The position numbers and the translations under genes were made by a program. From Paraescarpia echinospica (Eukaryota > Annelida > Polychaeta > Sabellida > Siboglinidae), in NCBI GenBank assembly GCA_020002185.1, contig CM034537.1:13547905-13611904 (forward strand): a stretch of 64,000 nt of DNA, in the 5' to 3' direction. The stretch's first letter is position 1. Each line of letters opens with the position of its first letter. Positions 47,390 through 62,100 of the stretch are shown in pieces. The notes under the pieces are model-generated. The model saw only the letters and a program-made list of their open reading frames with translations, was not told the origin of the DNA and did no database searches.

Positions 47390-47840
47390 ATTTAACAAAT
47401 GGAATGATTGTACTATGGAATTTCTTATGTCTGAAAACATGTAAAACATGTGTATATATTACGTGGTTGAAAAATATAATAATTTGCATAGTTGGCAACC
47501 ATTTTAGGCCGCCACTTTGTTTTCCTTAAATTTTTTCATGTAAATTATCGTGGAATCGAATTCCTCGTGTCTGGAAACATAAAATTTAATTTTAGTCATG
47601 TGTGTACCTTGTCTGGTTGCAAAGATATGATAATAGGTTGATTTTATAGGCCATTTTGAATGTTTTCATTTTTTCAAAATGAAACCAAAGGTGACATCTC
47701 CACATCCCCTGGATATCATTACATATAGTTGCTAGCAATAAATAATAAACAAAAAACCTATATCAGGCAAAAAGAGGTTATCCCATCGGCTGCTGGACTA
47801 TAAGTGTCGTCGTAATACATCGTTGGAAAAACGTCAGCTT
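47390..47840. repeat. right terminal inverted repeat
   Basis: Partner of 45380-45815, with CATGTGTGTACCTTGTCTGG at 47597 opposite the left arm segment at 45603-45622. Outer edge approximate. Confidence 0.7.
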
Positions 47841-50800
47841 CTCCTTTCTATCCGTGAAACTGTACAGCTAATATGTGCCTACATTTGTTCGGTTTGCGTC
47901 ATCGGCGACATGTTCCTCACTTTTAATATATCGTTCTTAATATCAGAATAAATACGTTACATATATATTGCACGCCAAATTGTGATTAATAACACGCTAG
48001 CAACCGAAACTTACACGAATTGCCGTTTGATTTTCGGCGTTCGCCTGGGACACGCAAACACAACAGCAAATGAGACGAAGTAAGGCATGCAAACTCTTGC
48101 TCTGACACCGCGTCTCGCGCTATTATTTTCCAGTTGATAAATCTACAAAAAGTTACAAGCAAACACAATTTCGTCTTCATGAGAAAAAACACTTTCGACA
48201 CGTCTAGCAGTTAACGTTGTTGCGGTCTAACATTCCAGCGCCCAATAATGTAATACACGAATACACTTGAAACTGTCCTTAAGTTATACTCTACTGAGTG
48301 TGAAGATTGTAATTTTAAGAACTTAACATAGGTTGGTAGCGTCGGTGAAAGACTGCATTTAGGGTTACAATGTAAAGCTGTGGTTGGCTGACTAGTGTTA
48401 GGCTATCCAGTGGTTATGCAATACTGTGGAGGAACTGGAGTGGTGGCCTAAGGTCAGATTTTAAAGAACCGGGCAAATATCATTATAGAGGGTAGACAGG
48501 TAGGATTGTCGAATACAACGTGTAATATTTATATCATGATTGGCCGTTCCTTGTGAATAGATATGGTGATTTTATAGGGATGTAGTTTTAATGAAGATTT
48601 TATACTTGGTGTTTTAGAGTATCACCTATTGGATGGTGTTGAAATTGTTACAATGGCGTCAGCATCAGCAGGGATCACATGACTGATGCTAGATATAGGG
48701 TGGAGGTACTGGGGTTTGAAGGTAGAATAGAACATAGCAGTCCAGAACCCGCAGAGCAAAGAAATGTAATCTGGTCTCTTCGGTGGAGAGAAACCATTAC
48801 GGCGCGGTTAGCAAACATGAAGTCTTTACCCAGTGGTGGCTTTGACGTTGAATTTCTCCATGAGGTATGTGGAATATATATATTATGAGTGAATGTTAGA
48901 TTAGAGGTATTGGTTTAAACATCTGGTTTTTACATTGTTATAATTGTGTCAAAGGGTATGGTCAATAATAAATTAATATGGTCAGCGCGATGATACAGGT
49001 ATCTCGAGATTTATGCGGGGTGGCGAATCATCGCTCTGTTATGTGAATGTTAGATAGTAACAAGAAGCGAACATAGGTTGTATTACGCTGTCACAGATAA
49101 TGGTTATTGGTGTATAGTTTGTTGGGAATTAGAATACGTAAGGTGGTGGGGTTGTTTATTACTGATAGGATATTGGGTCCGGATATCTATGACGCACATT
49201 AGCTATATATGTTTGTGTGTAGTACTTACACACAAACATATATGATTGTATGTGGTGTCGGTGGAAAAACATATATGATATGATGGGTGTAGTTTAAAAA
49301 GAATAAGAATATTTTATTATTATAGTTATCATTTATTGTAGTGTCGGGGCGGGGTGAAGTCTGACAAAGTGCTCTCGAGGGCGGTAGACGCCGAGTAACA
49401 CCTCGTATAACAACAGTGCGAGAGTAGACGGCTTACGCGACAAAGAAGAATACACACCCGAAGAGGGAATTCCCACGAACCGAGCGAGAACTACTTCGCT
49501 CGACTATTGAGGGACAAATTATTCTCAAGTTGACGGTGATGACGAAATGTGGTATCGTTCATTTTAAACATTATGTTCTCGCATCTCTACATTGCGAGTG
49601 CCAACCGTAAGGTGTTGAACTTTTGTGCCTATATGGCGATTATGTTATATAATCTGTTGGTGAATTAGAATAGGATTGAAGAACTGGTCAATCCATGTGT
49701 ACCTATGTTATGATAGAGATGTGTGTACGTAAGACTTTGTATGATAAGAGGTTAGGGAGGCTGACGAGTCTTCCTTGAAGAATCACTGTATTTTGTTGTT
49801 TGAAAGACGGGTCGATAAATTTGGAAAATTCTTTAATTGTGTATAACTATTTCCCTTCTGATATATATCAGAACCCGGATATTTATTAGCAAGGCCGTTT
49901 CACCTGGTGGTTCTTGACACTGAGTCACATGTAGGAATTTTCTTGGACAGTAAGCTATAAAAATGTAAATAAAATGTAACTTATGTGGGGTACCTTCATA
50001 CCGACCAGACCACGTGAGGATATTGTTGAGGGAAGGTGTGACTTACGTCAATGCAGTTTTTTGTTGCGGATCTAACCGGCGAGTTCACCAAAAAAACTAA
50101 TCAATACATAACTCAGACACCTAGTTAGAAACCGACACATCGGTGCCACTTCCAAATGGAGTCTTCGTGAAAAAAAACACTTCAGAATGAAGTGACTATA
50201 ACAGACGCACAAATATTCGCGTATGTTGATAAACAGTGTCTAAGTGAGTCTATTTCGAGAAAGCACGCGATATGTCCAGTCGGCGAGCACGGCACATTTT
50301 TCTCGGCGACATGGCACAGTTGGGGCATTTATCTATCTACTTCTTCACACGATATAGTGATTGTTTTGATTTTTGATTTTGCACCACAAATGTTGTGTTG
50401 GCGACCGTCTTCAGTACTAGGCCGTAAAATCGGGACAAGAGCATCATAAAATATAGGTGCAAGGAAACGCAAAACAATAAAACTAGAGCCTTTGACATAT
50501 GTCCTCTTAATGATAATAAAACCAATAAATGTTTCCATATGAATATTTTTAAATTGCGTTTTGTATACTGGGGGTCTCTCGGATCACGCAAGTTGCACGG
50601 TTTCCATTAAACATCATTCAGTTATTACTAAAATAACTTATGCTTATAAAATGTGTTTTGCGTTTGTTGACTTCGATCATAGTTATTGTTTGAGAAATAA
50701 CTAGAGGATGTGTGTTTTTAGAAACGATGATATGTCTTGGTGGAAACGGTTATCTAAGCAATTTCAAACTTTATCAATTATCCATTCCACTGAGAAGATA

Positions 50801-51306
50801 GAGTACACAACATAATTTCGTACTGTTTCAAAGACTTACGTATCCTCGTCAACATGGCCATTGGTCCTATATTTATAATATGTGTTGGAATCTGTGCATA
50901 AGTGTGTTAGTTACGCGGAAAACGCCCAGTAAGCTCTACTGTTGAAAAAATTAAGGTAGTTACGAATGGATGGACATAGTTAATGGCTGACAGAAATACA
51001 ACAGCAGGTGTCATCAGGAACATATGTTTTGTACAAGTTTGCATGGAAGAGACGATGACCACTGAATTTGTGTGACTTGATGTAAATAGGATATATTGGA
51101 AAGGTGCACAGCGAGCGGCCAATTTTCCGAACGTGCATATATCCGCACCTCACAAACAATGGCCTGTTCTGTTCATATGGACAACATCACACTAAATGAC
51201 AACGCCACAATGTCCAGGGAATGCTAAATACTAACCATTGCACTAATTGCACGATATATAAGTAATAATGCAAATCCATTTCGGGTGCTTTGTTGAACGT
51301 GTGCGA
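47841..51306. other. long unassigned upstream region of the CUB gene
   Basis: About 3.5 kb with no recognised coding motif. At 49340-49480 the sequence becomes GC-richer (GTGTCGGGGCGGGGTG), which could be an LTR or leader edge, but no second copy is visible. Short open frames at 48679, 50192 and 50907 lack motifs. Confidence 0.45.
49205..49243. repeat. perfect 17-bp hairpin
   Basis: ATATATGTTTGTGTGTA (49205-49221), loop GTACT, then TACACACAAACATATAT (49227-49243). All 17 pairs match. Confidence 0.9.
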
Positions 51307-51315
51307 TATATATAA
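51307..51315 (+). promoter_or_regulatory. possible TATA box of the CUB gene
   Basis: TATATATAA lies 72 bp upstream of the first ATG of the CUB gene. Plausible spacing for a short leader, but a TTTTCAG acceptor-like site at 51366-51372 leaves open a 5' exon further upstream. Confidence 0.25.
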
Positions 51316-51386
51316 CAATTGTACATTGAATACGTGATAATAATATTATGCCATCTGGGTACCTGTTTTCAGACATTCTCTGTAAG

Positions 51387-51443
51387 ATGATGCGTGTCAT
51401 CATTGTCCTGCCGCTATTGTGTCAGCTGTTAGTGACGTGTCAG
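51387..51443 (+). CDS. CUB gene exon 1: signal peptide
   Basis: ATGATGCGTGTC... encodes MMRVIIVLPLLCQLLVTCQ, a short basic start, hydrophobic core and small residues, then the donor CAG|GTATGT in phase 0. Either of two adjacent ATGs could start it; the first is given. Confidence 0.8.
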
Positions 51444-53084
51444 GTATGTCATCTTACTTATCAGTGATTTTCTACACTGGTCTCTTCTCATTTTTAGTTT
51501 TTGTTTTAGAAAATTCGATGTAACATAAGACTAATGAAACACCCATAATGGGCTTCTTAAGATAAACGGACAATTTGCACGGGCGAACGCTTCGTGAAAC
51601 AAATGCAGGTAAGGTGGGAATATATGAATGGCATACTAACGACAGGGAAATAAATTGCATGGAGGCACACCAGAAATGCCTTGTGCTTAAATAAGTAATG
51701 TAATTTCGAAGTGTCTCTGAAATAAAACACAATCGTAAATTAATGAATAGGACTAGTTCTTCGTTATACTGTAGAATAAAATACATTAATGTCAATATTG
51801 AGGTGAATGCATCAAGGTGCTTACTGTGTTTAGGGGAAAGTGTTCAAGCCGAATGTCGACGAGCAGGAAGAACCCTCCGAAAGTGAGTGATTCTTTTCAA
51901 TATTTTTAACAATAGTTAACAAGATTATTACTTAGAACAAAATTATTTGAAGACAGAATTTTTTTCCCAAACGACTAACATTAGCATTAGGTATGTTAAA
52001 CCGTTGGGCAGCGTTACCTCCAAGGACTCTATTCCCCATATTTGCCCTGAGGTCGGCTGATTTGATTCAAGAAGAGACAACGCGTATAAGAAAGTCTGGC
52101 GTCGGAACATAATGAATATTCGGGGACTAAAGCACACCAAACACCCCCAATTACACCCCCAGAAACCTCCCATTGCAACCTCAAGTGTTATATTTCATAA
52201 CTGTTTATTTCTGAAAAATGTCGACATTATTCAAACGTTATGGTATGCTTTATATTTGCGAAGAAACACTGATTTTATAGCGCTATTAACGATTTTTTTT
52301 TACAGTGGCTCCCGAAAGTGTTGTAAAGGCATCCGCGCCTCATGAATACGCGCCAGCGTTTCATCGACGGGAGGAAGGTAAATTAAATCTACATGTTTGG
52401 TTTACGACTGTATTTGGTCCTTGGTTCGATGCACGTAATCATTGGCTTACCATACTACAAAAAACTGTTTATATATAATTTGTGTCGTGTTTTCGGATGT
52501 ATATATATATATATATATATTGTATATATGTTTATTTACATATTTGTGTACTTATATGCACATACTGTGTATACATTTTGTTATAATAGTTATCATAATG
52601 TGTATGAAAACAATAAGCACAGTCGGTTTGTAACTCATCAAATATCACTACAGTAGCATATCGACCACACCCACGTGGTGTTATTTATTGTTCCAGTAAG
52701 CAGTAATCTTACTAATACTATTGTCACTATTCATATATTATTTAATTAATAAAAACAATTCCGTCCTTGTTGTTCGTACATTCCCAGCAATATATGCTAA
52801 ACATGTATTTCATAATACATTGATATATTTTATTCCAAAAATCTGCTTTGTAATAAAACATTACCAGACATTATTAAATCCTCTTAGTAGACGCTACTTC
52901 AAAATATAATATGCACACACAATGTCCGGTACTTACATAAAAATTGTCCCAACATTAAAACATACACATTTATAAATACACACATACGCGCATCATGCAC
53001 ACACCACAACACACGTACAAATACACACACACTCACACTAAACACACACGCACAGACGCACACACACACTCGCACACTCGCACG

Positions 53085-53127
<43 letters not shown>

Positions 53128-56100
53128 ACAAACACACACACACACCGCAAACACTATCAAACATTCATTGCGTTGAAAAAAGTATTTTTACCACAGCGAT
53201 TCCTCAAACTGGACTGAAGTCGCTTGAACATGCAAATGTACATTTACGTCAGCATCCAGCAACAGTTCAAGGTATATATTTCTTATTCAAATGACGTCTT
53301 CCAATCATTGGGGCCTTTTTCTCAAACCAATAGTAAATATGTTTACAAAATAGTGCAATTATTTATATATAAAAAAACGTTTGTGGTATCCAGTCATCGG
53401 GGCCTTTCCTCAAACCAATGGTAAATATGGTTACAAAGCAGTACAATTACTTTCAAAAGGTTTCTCGTTCGAACGGTGCCATGTCCGCCTGTTGTGGGTA
53501 AGCAAGAACCATAAAAATAATTGGAATGAAAAGACACTTCGTGTTACCGAAGACATCATATCTCGCCATTATGATAGGGTTTCCCATGTGTTCGACTATT
53601 ATCGGCAACTTTCCTACGTATATATATATATATATAAACGCCTAGAACATGTCAAATGAAAATTTAACAAGAGATTTAACAATATTGCCACCCAGCGAAT
53701 TAACTCTAGGTGGCAGGTGGACAAGGAAGCCCTTTGGCTTATCGAGAGTCCAACCCTTTTATCTATGTGTATCCCGCCTTCTGAGGTATGTGTCGATTTT
53801 ATTTTTAAACATATTCACGCTATTAGTACCCACACAATCAGCAAATAATCTGTTCAATTCATTTAGAATTTGTGAAAATGAGAACTTTCTAATATCTAAT
53901 CTACACTGATCCTTTGCTAATGTAACTTCATGTCCTCTAGTCCTTCTATCTTTCTTAACTGAGAAAAACATATTTCTATCAATATTTTCATAACCATTTA
54001 TTATTTTAAACACTTCTATCTGATCTCCTCTCAATCTCCTGATCTGTAGTGTTGTTAAACCACATTTTTTAGGTGTATTTCATAACTTAGACCCCTCAGT
54101 TCTGGTATAATTTTAATCGCTCTCCTCTGTACTCTTTCTAGCATATCAATGTGCTTCTTGCGATATGGCCTCCACGCTTGTATACAATATTCTAAATGAG
54201 GCCTCACTATTGTTTTGTAAAGCGGTATTATTAGTTCTTTTTCCTTATACGCTATATTTTACTAATTATTCCAAGGATTTGATTTCCCTTTGAAGCTGCA
54301 ATTCCGCACTGCTCTGAACCCTTCATATCAGCACTAATGGTTAACCCTAAGTCCTTTTCTTTTACAGTAGTACTTAGTACAGTACCCCCCATTGTATATT
54401 CTTCCTCTTCGTTCCCATGTCCTGTGTGGACGCATTTACATTTCCCAAAATTGAACAGCATTTGCCACTTTTCAGACCATTTGATCAACCTGTTGTTTTC
54501 TGTCAATCAGCCATTTTTCTATCCGGTTTATTATACCATTTCCTATGCCATGGGCCTTTAGTTTAAGCAGTAATCTTTGATGTGGTACTTTGTCGAAAGC
54601 TTTTTGAAAATCTAAGTAGACGATTTCTACTGGTGATCCCTCACCTACCCACTTAGTGATGTCTTCCAAAAAACATAACATATTTGTTAAGCATGACCTC
54701 GTTTTAAAAAACCCTGTTGAGATGGGTTTATTAAGTTATGTTTAACAAGAAAATCCACCATGTGATCTTTAATTAGTCTCTCTAATAATTTGCAAATCAC
54801 TGATGTTAAACTCACTGGTCTATAGTTCTCTGACTTGTTTCTCGAACCTTTTTTTAAATAACGGTATACTATTTGCCTCTTTCAATTATAAAGGAACCAC
54901 ACCCTCTTCTAATGACAAATTGAAAACTGTTGCAAGCGGTACGTGCTAATTTGTTCTACAATTTCGAATAATAGTTTGGGCGGAATCCCATCGACTCCAG
55001 GTGATTTATTATCCTTCATAGCCCTTATTTTCTTAGCTACCATTTCGGGGTTACAATTAACTGTCCTAAATAGTCTGAATCTGCCCCCTTGAACTTAGCC
55101 TCTGGTACTGGAAGTGAGCTAATATCTTCCCTGGTAAACACTGAACTAAAATACTCATTCACGTGTTCAGCCATTAAGAATCCCTCTGATATTATATTTC
55201 CAGCACTATCTTCTAGAGGACCGACCTTATCCTGAACTTTCTGTTTGCTACGAACATACGCATAACAATTCTTGCTGTCATGTTTTATATTAGTAACTAA
55301 TTGTTGTTCATAGCTTCTCTTTGAATTTATAATTTCAGCTGTAGCTTGGTTAAGTGCTTCTTTATAAATGTTGTAGTCTTCATCATTTCCACATCATTTG
55401 TTTATACTTAATTTTTCTAATGGCTTCTTTCGATAAGTGTTTCTTTTTGGACCGTTTCCCTTGTTTTTGAAGGGTACAAATTTATCGACTATGCACTTAA
55501 TTTCATTCTTTAATATATTCCAGCATTCTGTTGCTGTCTTAGTTTTCAGTGTGTTATTCCAGTCTATCTTTGTTAAATATTTCCTCATGTCCTTATACCT
55601 TCCTTTGCGGAAATTTCTCCTATACTGCTTTTTACTATTTCTTTCTTACTTTGATGGTAAAATGTATCTGGTTGTGATCACTAGTCCCCAGTGGCTCACA
55701 TATATTGATATTGTCAACTAATTCATTATGTGAGGATAAAACTAGGTCTAACACATTCTCACCCCTGGTTGGTTCTAGCACATGTTGAGAAAGGAAAGTA
55801 TTTTGAACTAAAATTAAAAACTTGTGGTCCTCACTCCCCATACTCTGTAGATATTTCCATTGTATATCCCCGTGATTAAAATCCCCCATAATAATACAGT
55901 CCCGTTTGCTTACTTCCCTTATAGCGTTTTGTATTTTTCATTCTCTTCTATGCTTATGTTTGGATTTCGATAAACTAACCCAACTGTTAACGTTGAGTTT
56001 CCTGTAACTACGTTACACCAAACAGCTTCTTCGCAATCTGCTTCTCTTTCTAATTTTATTTCATAAGCCTGGATAGATTCTTTAATATATAAAATAACTC

Positions 56101-59100
56101 CACCTCCCCTTCTTCCTATTCTATCTTTCCTAAACATTACATATCCTGTCAGTCCCAATTCGGCATCTGATATATATATATATATATATATATATGTCTT
56201 ACCATAATAATTTAAATACGCATTGTGTGGGTAAGTGATAAGTTCAATATTTCATGCATACAGTTAACAGTTGAATTGCGTCACACAGTGAAAGTCCAGA
56301 CTGGGATGAAACGACGTTTTCCTTCTTATGGAAGTGTAGCACCTCAAGGTCCAACAACAGGTACGGTGTCACGTATTGCAACATCCGGCCTACATCACCG
56401 TCAACTGTAACTATTATTGCATCTTTTTTGTTGCTTAACAGCCCGACTTCTCTTTTTCTGTTAGGCTGTTATATCTGCTTGACGTGTATTTGTTAAAATT
56501 GCCACTATATTCTGAACGTTTTAAGAAAGAAATATTGCCAAGATAAATATTTCATAATAACGTTCGAAAGTTCACACCGTGTTAGAGGCTCATGTAATGC
56601 GTATGATTACATGTTGTAGTTATGACACGCAGTTTGGCAATACTATATAACACGTCTAATGTAAGTCGGTGTTCCTCCACAATACGTATGTAAACGAATG
56701 TGATCGATTATTTCAGTAATCCTGCACCTGCTGGTACATCGCAGCGTATGATATAGTTACTCCGAGTGAGAAAGCGCGTACATGCTTATGCATGGTACAC
56801 ACTGCTGTTAGACTTAGCAGCATGTATACCCGTGTGACTTAAACATGTTTACAGTTGCAATGTGTTTACGTATGAGTGTAATTGTTATTTCAAATGGCAC
56901 CTTTGATAATTGATGCGGTATAACTGGTCGAGATAGTGGCGGTGGAGCTCACATAATCGGTCAAAGATCACGTCCGATCATCTGTGCAGCCCCGATGGCC
57001 CTCAAGTACGATTACAGCAAAATGCAGATTTTGTTAAGATGTCTTTTTACATTTTAGTTCACACACCTAAATATATTAACACATTCTAAGTAGTGTTTTC
57101 TATCGCCATTGTCGGTTCTCATTCAGTTATAAAACATATGCGCCAGATCGATCATTCTGGCATAAAATTATCGCTTAAAAAACGTTACACTATGGTTTGG
57201 CCAGACACATAGTCGGTGCCGGAATGTCAAGAATTGCGTCATAAATTTTGTAAGCTTGACGTAGCTTGTTGTATGTAAAAGGTCAAGCGATGGATGGGGT
57301 GGGGTGCTGTTGGAAATTGCCCGACGGAAAGTAATGTTGGAGACTTTTATTGATATCAAGGAGTTTAGTTTTGAACATCTTTTTGCAGTGTTGGGGGGGT
57401 TGTATTGGACGATTTTTCATTAGTGTTTCCAACCTTCAAACTCACCAAAATCTTTGACTGCACCTTCTCCGTGCGTGTACGTGTCCGTGTATAATAGTGT
57501 GTTCTTCTTTTTCAGCAACATGTAGCAAGCCGTCGACGTTAACTAAATTTCCAGGAAGTTTTGGCACGAAAGCATCTCATTATGAGAACTTCGAGAAATG
57601 CTGGTGGAGAATTCAAGCTCCGGGAAACCAGGTTAGGTCTCATGAATTGTTTTTACACCATTTTGACACCGACTTATGACACTCATAGTACGAACACCGT
57701 TAATGTGACTATCTCTCTCGGGACAGTGTGATTATTTCCTTGCACATCCAACCGGTTTTCTACCAGGTGACTTAACATAACAAGATTAATATTACAATTT
57801 GTTGGGGTAATACAGGTTATCAGCAACTCCACGTAGGATGTAGCATGAATTGTGTGCAGTTTTCACATTATAGTTTACGCTGGTAATCATTAAAAGCCAC
57901 AGCCAAATGCGGAGATGTACAAGCTAGACTTCGGGTGGCCGAATGGGGCTTGTTTTAGGAGAGGGGGTTGTAAAAAGGTGGGATCCAACAAGGTGTCGAA
58001 GCGTTGACGAACTTTCTACTACTTGACCGTATACAGATTTGTCTCAGTTAGCGAAACAATTCCTTTCCTTAGGTAGCTAACTAGCACATCTTCTTAAAAT
58101 TGAGATAAATTCGGATGAAATGTATAACAAACTAAACCAATATTCTACGACTGACCCTAATTTAAATTATAACATAACATACGAAGAAATTATGCATGCT
58201 AAGAATAGGCATATGCCTGTTAAAATCATGATATATAATAAATACAAGCATAAATATTCAAAATGGATCACACACGGTCTTCTAAAATCAATCAAAAATC
58301 GAGACTCGCTTTCTAAGAAATAAAAAATGTCTAATCCAAATTTACCAATGTATAAAGTCATTCTAACTAACCTATAAAAAAAAAAATTATATTATAGAAA
58401 AACATTCGCACTGCCAAAAATTTTCTTTGAGTCATGCTTTGACCGATATAAAGATGACATTAGAAATAAATTTATTTCCAAATACAATACAAACAAAACG
58501 TTTTCGTTTAAAAGTAACGGCATAACTATAACAGATAAAACGGTTATTGCAAACCAATTTAATAACTATTTAACAAGTATATGTCAGTCGACAGCACAAG
58601 ACATTCACATATAATGGTAATAAGGATTATAATTACTACTTAAATGATAATATCCACTCCGTTTTTAGTCTATTAAATGTTGATGAAGAAATAATCAAGA
58701 AAACCATTGAAAACCTTCCAAAAACAGTAATGGTTTTGACGGTATTTCCTGTAAACGTTTGAAAATAATTTAACCTTCCATCATCAAACCATTAACCCTT
58801 GTAATAAATCAAGTAATAAATACTGCTATTTTCCTGATACATTTAAACTCGCTTAAACTCGCTTAAAAATTAAAAATTATTGACCCATATTTCTTCTTCC
58901 AACAATTTCAAAAGTATTAGAGAAAATAATATCTAGTCCGCTAACTGCATACTTTAGTGATTCTGAACTATTTGTTAAAAATCAATATGGTTTTAGGAAA
59001 AAACAAACACTACCGAATATTCATCAGTTGAACAAATAGATAGAATAATTACACAAATTTATAAAAATGACTCCTTTCAGTAGTTTTCTTGATCTCTCTA

Positions 59101-62100
59101 AAGCCATTGATACAATTGATCACTCAATACTATTAAATAAATTAAGGTATTATGGATTACAGGGTCCTACCCTGAATCTATTTAATATCTACTTAAGCAA
59201 TAAAAAACAATACACCGAATTTCAGAATGAAAGTTCTGATATCCTACCTCTCACAACTGGTGTATCACAAGGATCTATTCTTGGTCCCCTGTTATTCATA
59301 ATATATATTAATGATTTTCCTAAAGCTAGCGAAATGTTTAACTTTAATATGTATGCCGACGATACCACCTTATTTAGCACCATCAATTATTTTCGTGGTA
59401 ATTCCCCAAATAGAAATATCGAATCGGCAATAAATTATGAACTCCTTAACATACTTGAATGATTAAACATTAATAAATTATCATTAAACAGAAACATATC
59501 TAAATATATGATTTTTCACATGCAAAATAAAGCTGTCGATAACTTTACGCTCAATATCAATGGGACAAACATAGCAAGAGTGGATACATTTAATTATTAG
59601 GACTTACTTTAGACACAAATTTAGATTGGAATAAACACATTGAAAAAGTATCAAACAGATGTTCCAAAACAGTCGGCATCTTAAACAGACTAAAATATGT
59701 CTTTCCTCTAGAAACTACAATTATCTTATATACTACGTTATTTTTATCACGTATCAGCTATTGTATTATGGCGTGGGAATAGTGGTAGTCGAATGTTGAA
59801 AATGCAAAAGAATGCTATGAGAATTGTATCTATAAGTAACTATAATTTACACTCTGAGCATTTTTCAAAAAATTTAATATCTTAAAAATTGATGACATAT
59901 TAACACTACATGAACTTAAGTTTTATCTTAATGCGTACGTCATTACCTCCCTGCCTACCTATTAAATTGGAAACTAAATACAAATGCTTATGTACACAAT
60001 TACAAAAGAAGGAAAAAAACAGAGTTATATACATTCAGAACAAAACATGAATTTGCCAAAAGATGTCTTATTAAATATAGTTTGCCACATGTCATTAACA
60101 ATACCTCAAAGTTAGTCACAGAGAATATTGGAACACATAGTTTAAGAGGTTTTGCTAATTATGCGAAAAACAATTTATTAGAAAAATACGTAGATACGTG
60201 TACAATATTAAATTGCAATACATGCTATCATAGTCAATAAACTGTATTATTGTATGTGATATGTATGGATATGTATTATATATCAGCATATGGGTCTTGT
60301 ATATGTGCATATACATATGTGTGTTTTTACAAATATATTGATATGTACTATTGACAACTATTATTTGTTTATTTTAACATAACTAAAATACTCCAATACA
60401 TGCATAATGTAATCAAGCAATCTCGGTTTCTTTTTCCCTGCACATTGCACTTCATTAACATTATTAAAACAATTAGTGTGGTTCCTTAGCGACTGTTATT
60501 CTCTTAATTGGTGTCATTGACATAATTTGAAATTACACTGCATTTGTATATATGAATATATATGCCTATTCATGTTACGTTAATTTGATATTATACATGT
60601 ATTATAATTGGGGTCTAAATAAAAGTTTCTTGTTCTTGATCTTCTATATACTATCATATGTAGGTAGTCCTCAATCGCATTGTCTTTACCTTGAAATTTG
60701 AAATGTCTGTCCTATGTGGTGAAGTTTAAAAAGTCGTGATCCATTATTTACTTCCGATCATTTTGTAACACACGTCACAGCTATGCCTACAAGCACACAG
60801 GTAGACATACACTCGAACACGCAGACATGTTTGTAGTGTATATGTGTAGTTAATTACATGTGAATTGTTCAGCCTTTTGTTTAATAAAATGTATGTCATA
60901 GCAAAATCGTGAAAACGTCATGATTCCCACTGCAAATCAACGCCGGTAGCTTACACTAACGGTGACTTACGGCGGGTCCCTGTTGATGATTTTACCTACT
61001 TGTTATTGTCTGTTGCCTATCTGAGCTCAGTATCCTGAAGGTATAAATGTTGTCGGAAAGTATACTCTGATTAATTGTTGTTATAGTGTACACTCTGGAA
61101 ACACCTCTAGCACGTTTATATACTTGTGCTATGTTTGTTTACAGCGAATCCGTCTGCACTTCTACAGTTTCTATCTCGAGTATGGAAGCAGAGACTGTCC
61201 GTACGACTACGTGAAAGTACACGACGGAAATGATGCTAATGCACCAGTTGTAGGAAAGTTTTGTGGTATCAATGTACCTGGCGATATAATGACTTCGCGG
61301 AACACTGCTTTCGTGTCTTTTACGTCTGATGTGAGCATCACAAGATCCGGCTTCATGATTCGCTATTCTAGAGGTGAGACATAATTTTAAATAAAACGTA
61401 TTTCGAAACAGTCTACGTTTGAACAATATGGAACAGTACTTTGTAATGTAGTTGCAACATTTTACAGCAATTACATCAGAATAATATAACTACATCGGCG
61501 TCCTAGTTTCTTACTTTGACGCCTGCAGTAGTTGAGCACTGTAACATTGTATCAATGTGTATCGGTCGTTTGGTGCATGCATGCGAATTAGCTTGATTAA
61601 AAGGTACTGTGTACTTTCCAATACTTCACATTAAATGATGATACTGTTGCTCACTGCAGTATCATGCAACAAGCTGAGTTACGTGAACGGCAAAAGCGGT
61701 GGATTTGGAACAGTAGGGTCGTCCTACGCAAATTACGAGAGTTGCTCATGGAGGATTCAAGTCCCACGAGGCAAAGTGAGAAAAACGCGCGTTTGCTACC
61801 CACAAGGCTGTTCGCATGTGTTCTTCCCTCATGCAAACTCCAGTTTAAAAACACGTTCTCTCCATGTTCTTCTTTACATGTGAACTTGACTGGCTAAAAC
61901 TTGTTATTAAATTATGTTGGTCACTAATTGTTTCTTTGATGTATCATCTGGTTGCTGTGCAGGTGATATAACTCTTTCGTCAGTGGCGTTAAATGCGCGA
62001 ATTTGTATCACATAAAAACATCCAGCAATTTCAGTTGGTTTCGTAGCTTGCTTACACAAAAATACGAAATAATAGTAGCTCAGATATATCATCCTCTAAT

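Larger units (their letters stand above)
45380..47840 (-). mobile_element. DNA transposon with long terminal inverted repeats and broken internal gene
   Basis: Arms of about 430 bp face each other: 45380-45815 and 47390-47840. Blocks such as AATGATATCCAG (45501) against CTGGATATCATT (47709), and ATCATATCTTTGCAACCAGA (45589) against its reverse complement at 47612, match in register (the sum of paired positions stays at 93219-93221). The interior codes on the minus strand for a broken protein of an uncharacterised metazoan family. Long arms plus one central gene is the layout of a cut-and-paste element. Superfamily not recognised; target duplication not resolved. Confidence 0.75.

Noticed and set aside
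49340..49640. LTR or retroelement leader
   Set aside because: Composition changes here, but no second LTR copy, primer-binding site or coding remnant was found.
52684..52740. Extra CUB-gene exon after the acceptor-like TTGTTCCAG
   Set aside because: In the required phase it meets a stop with no usable donor.
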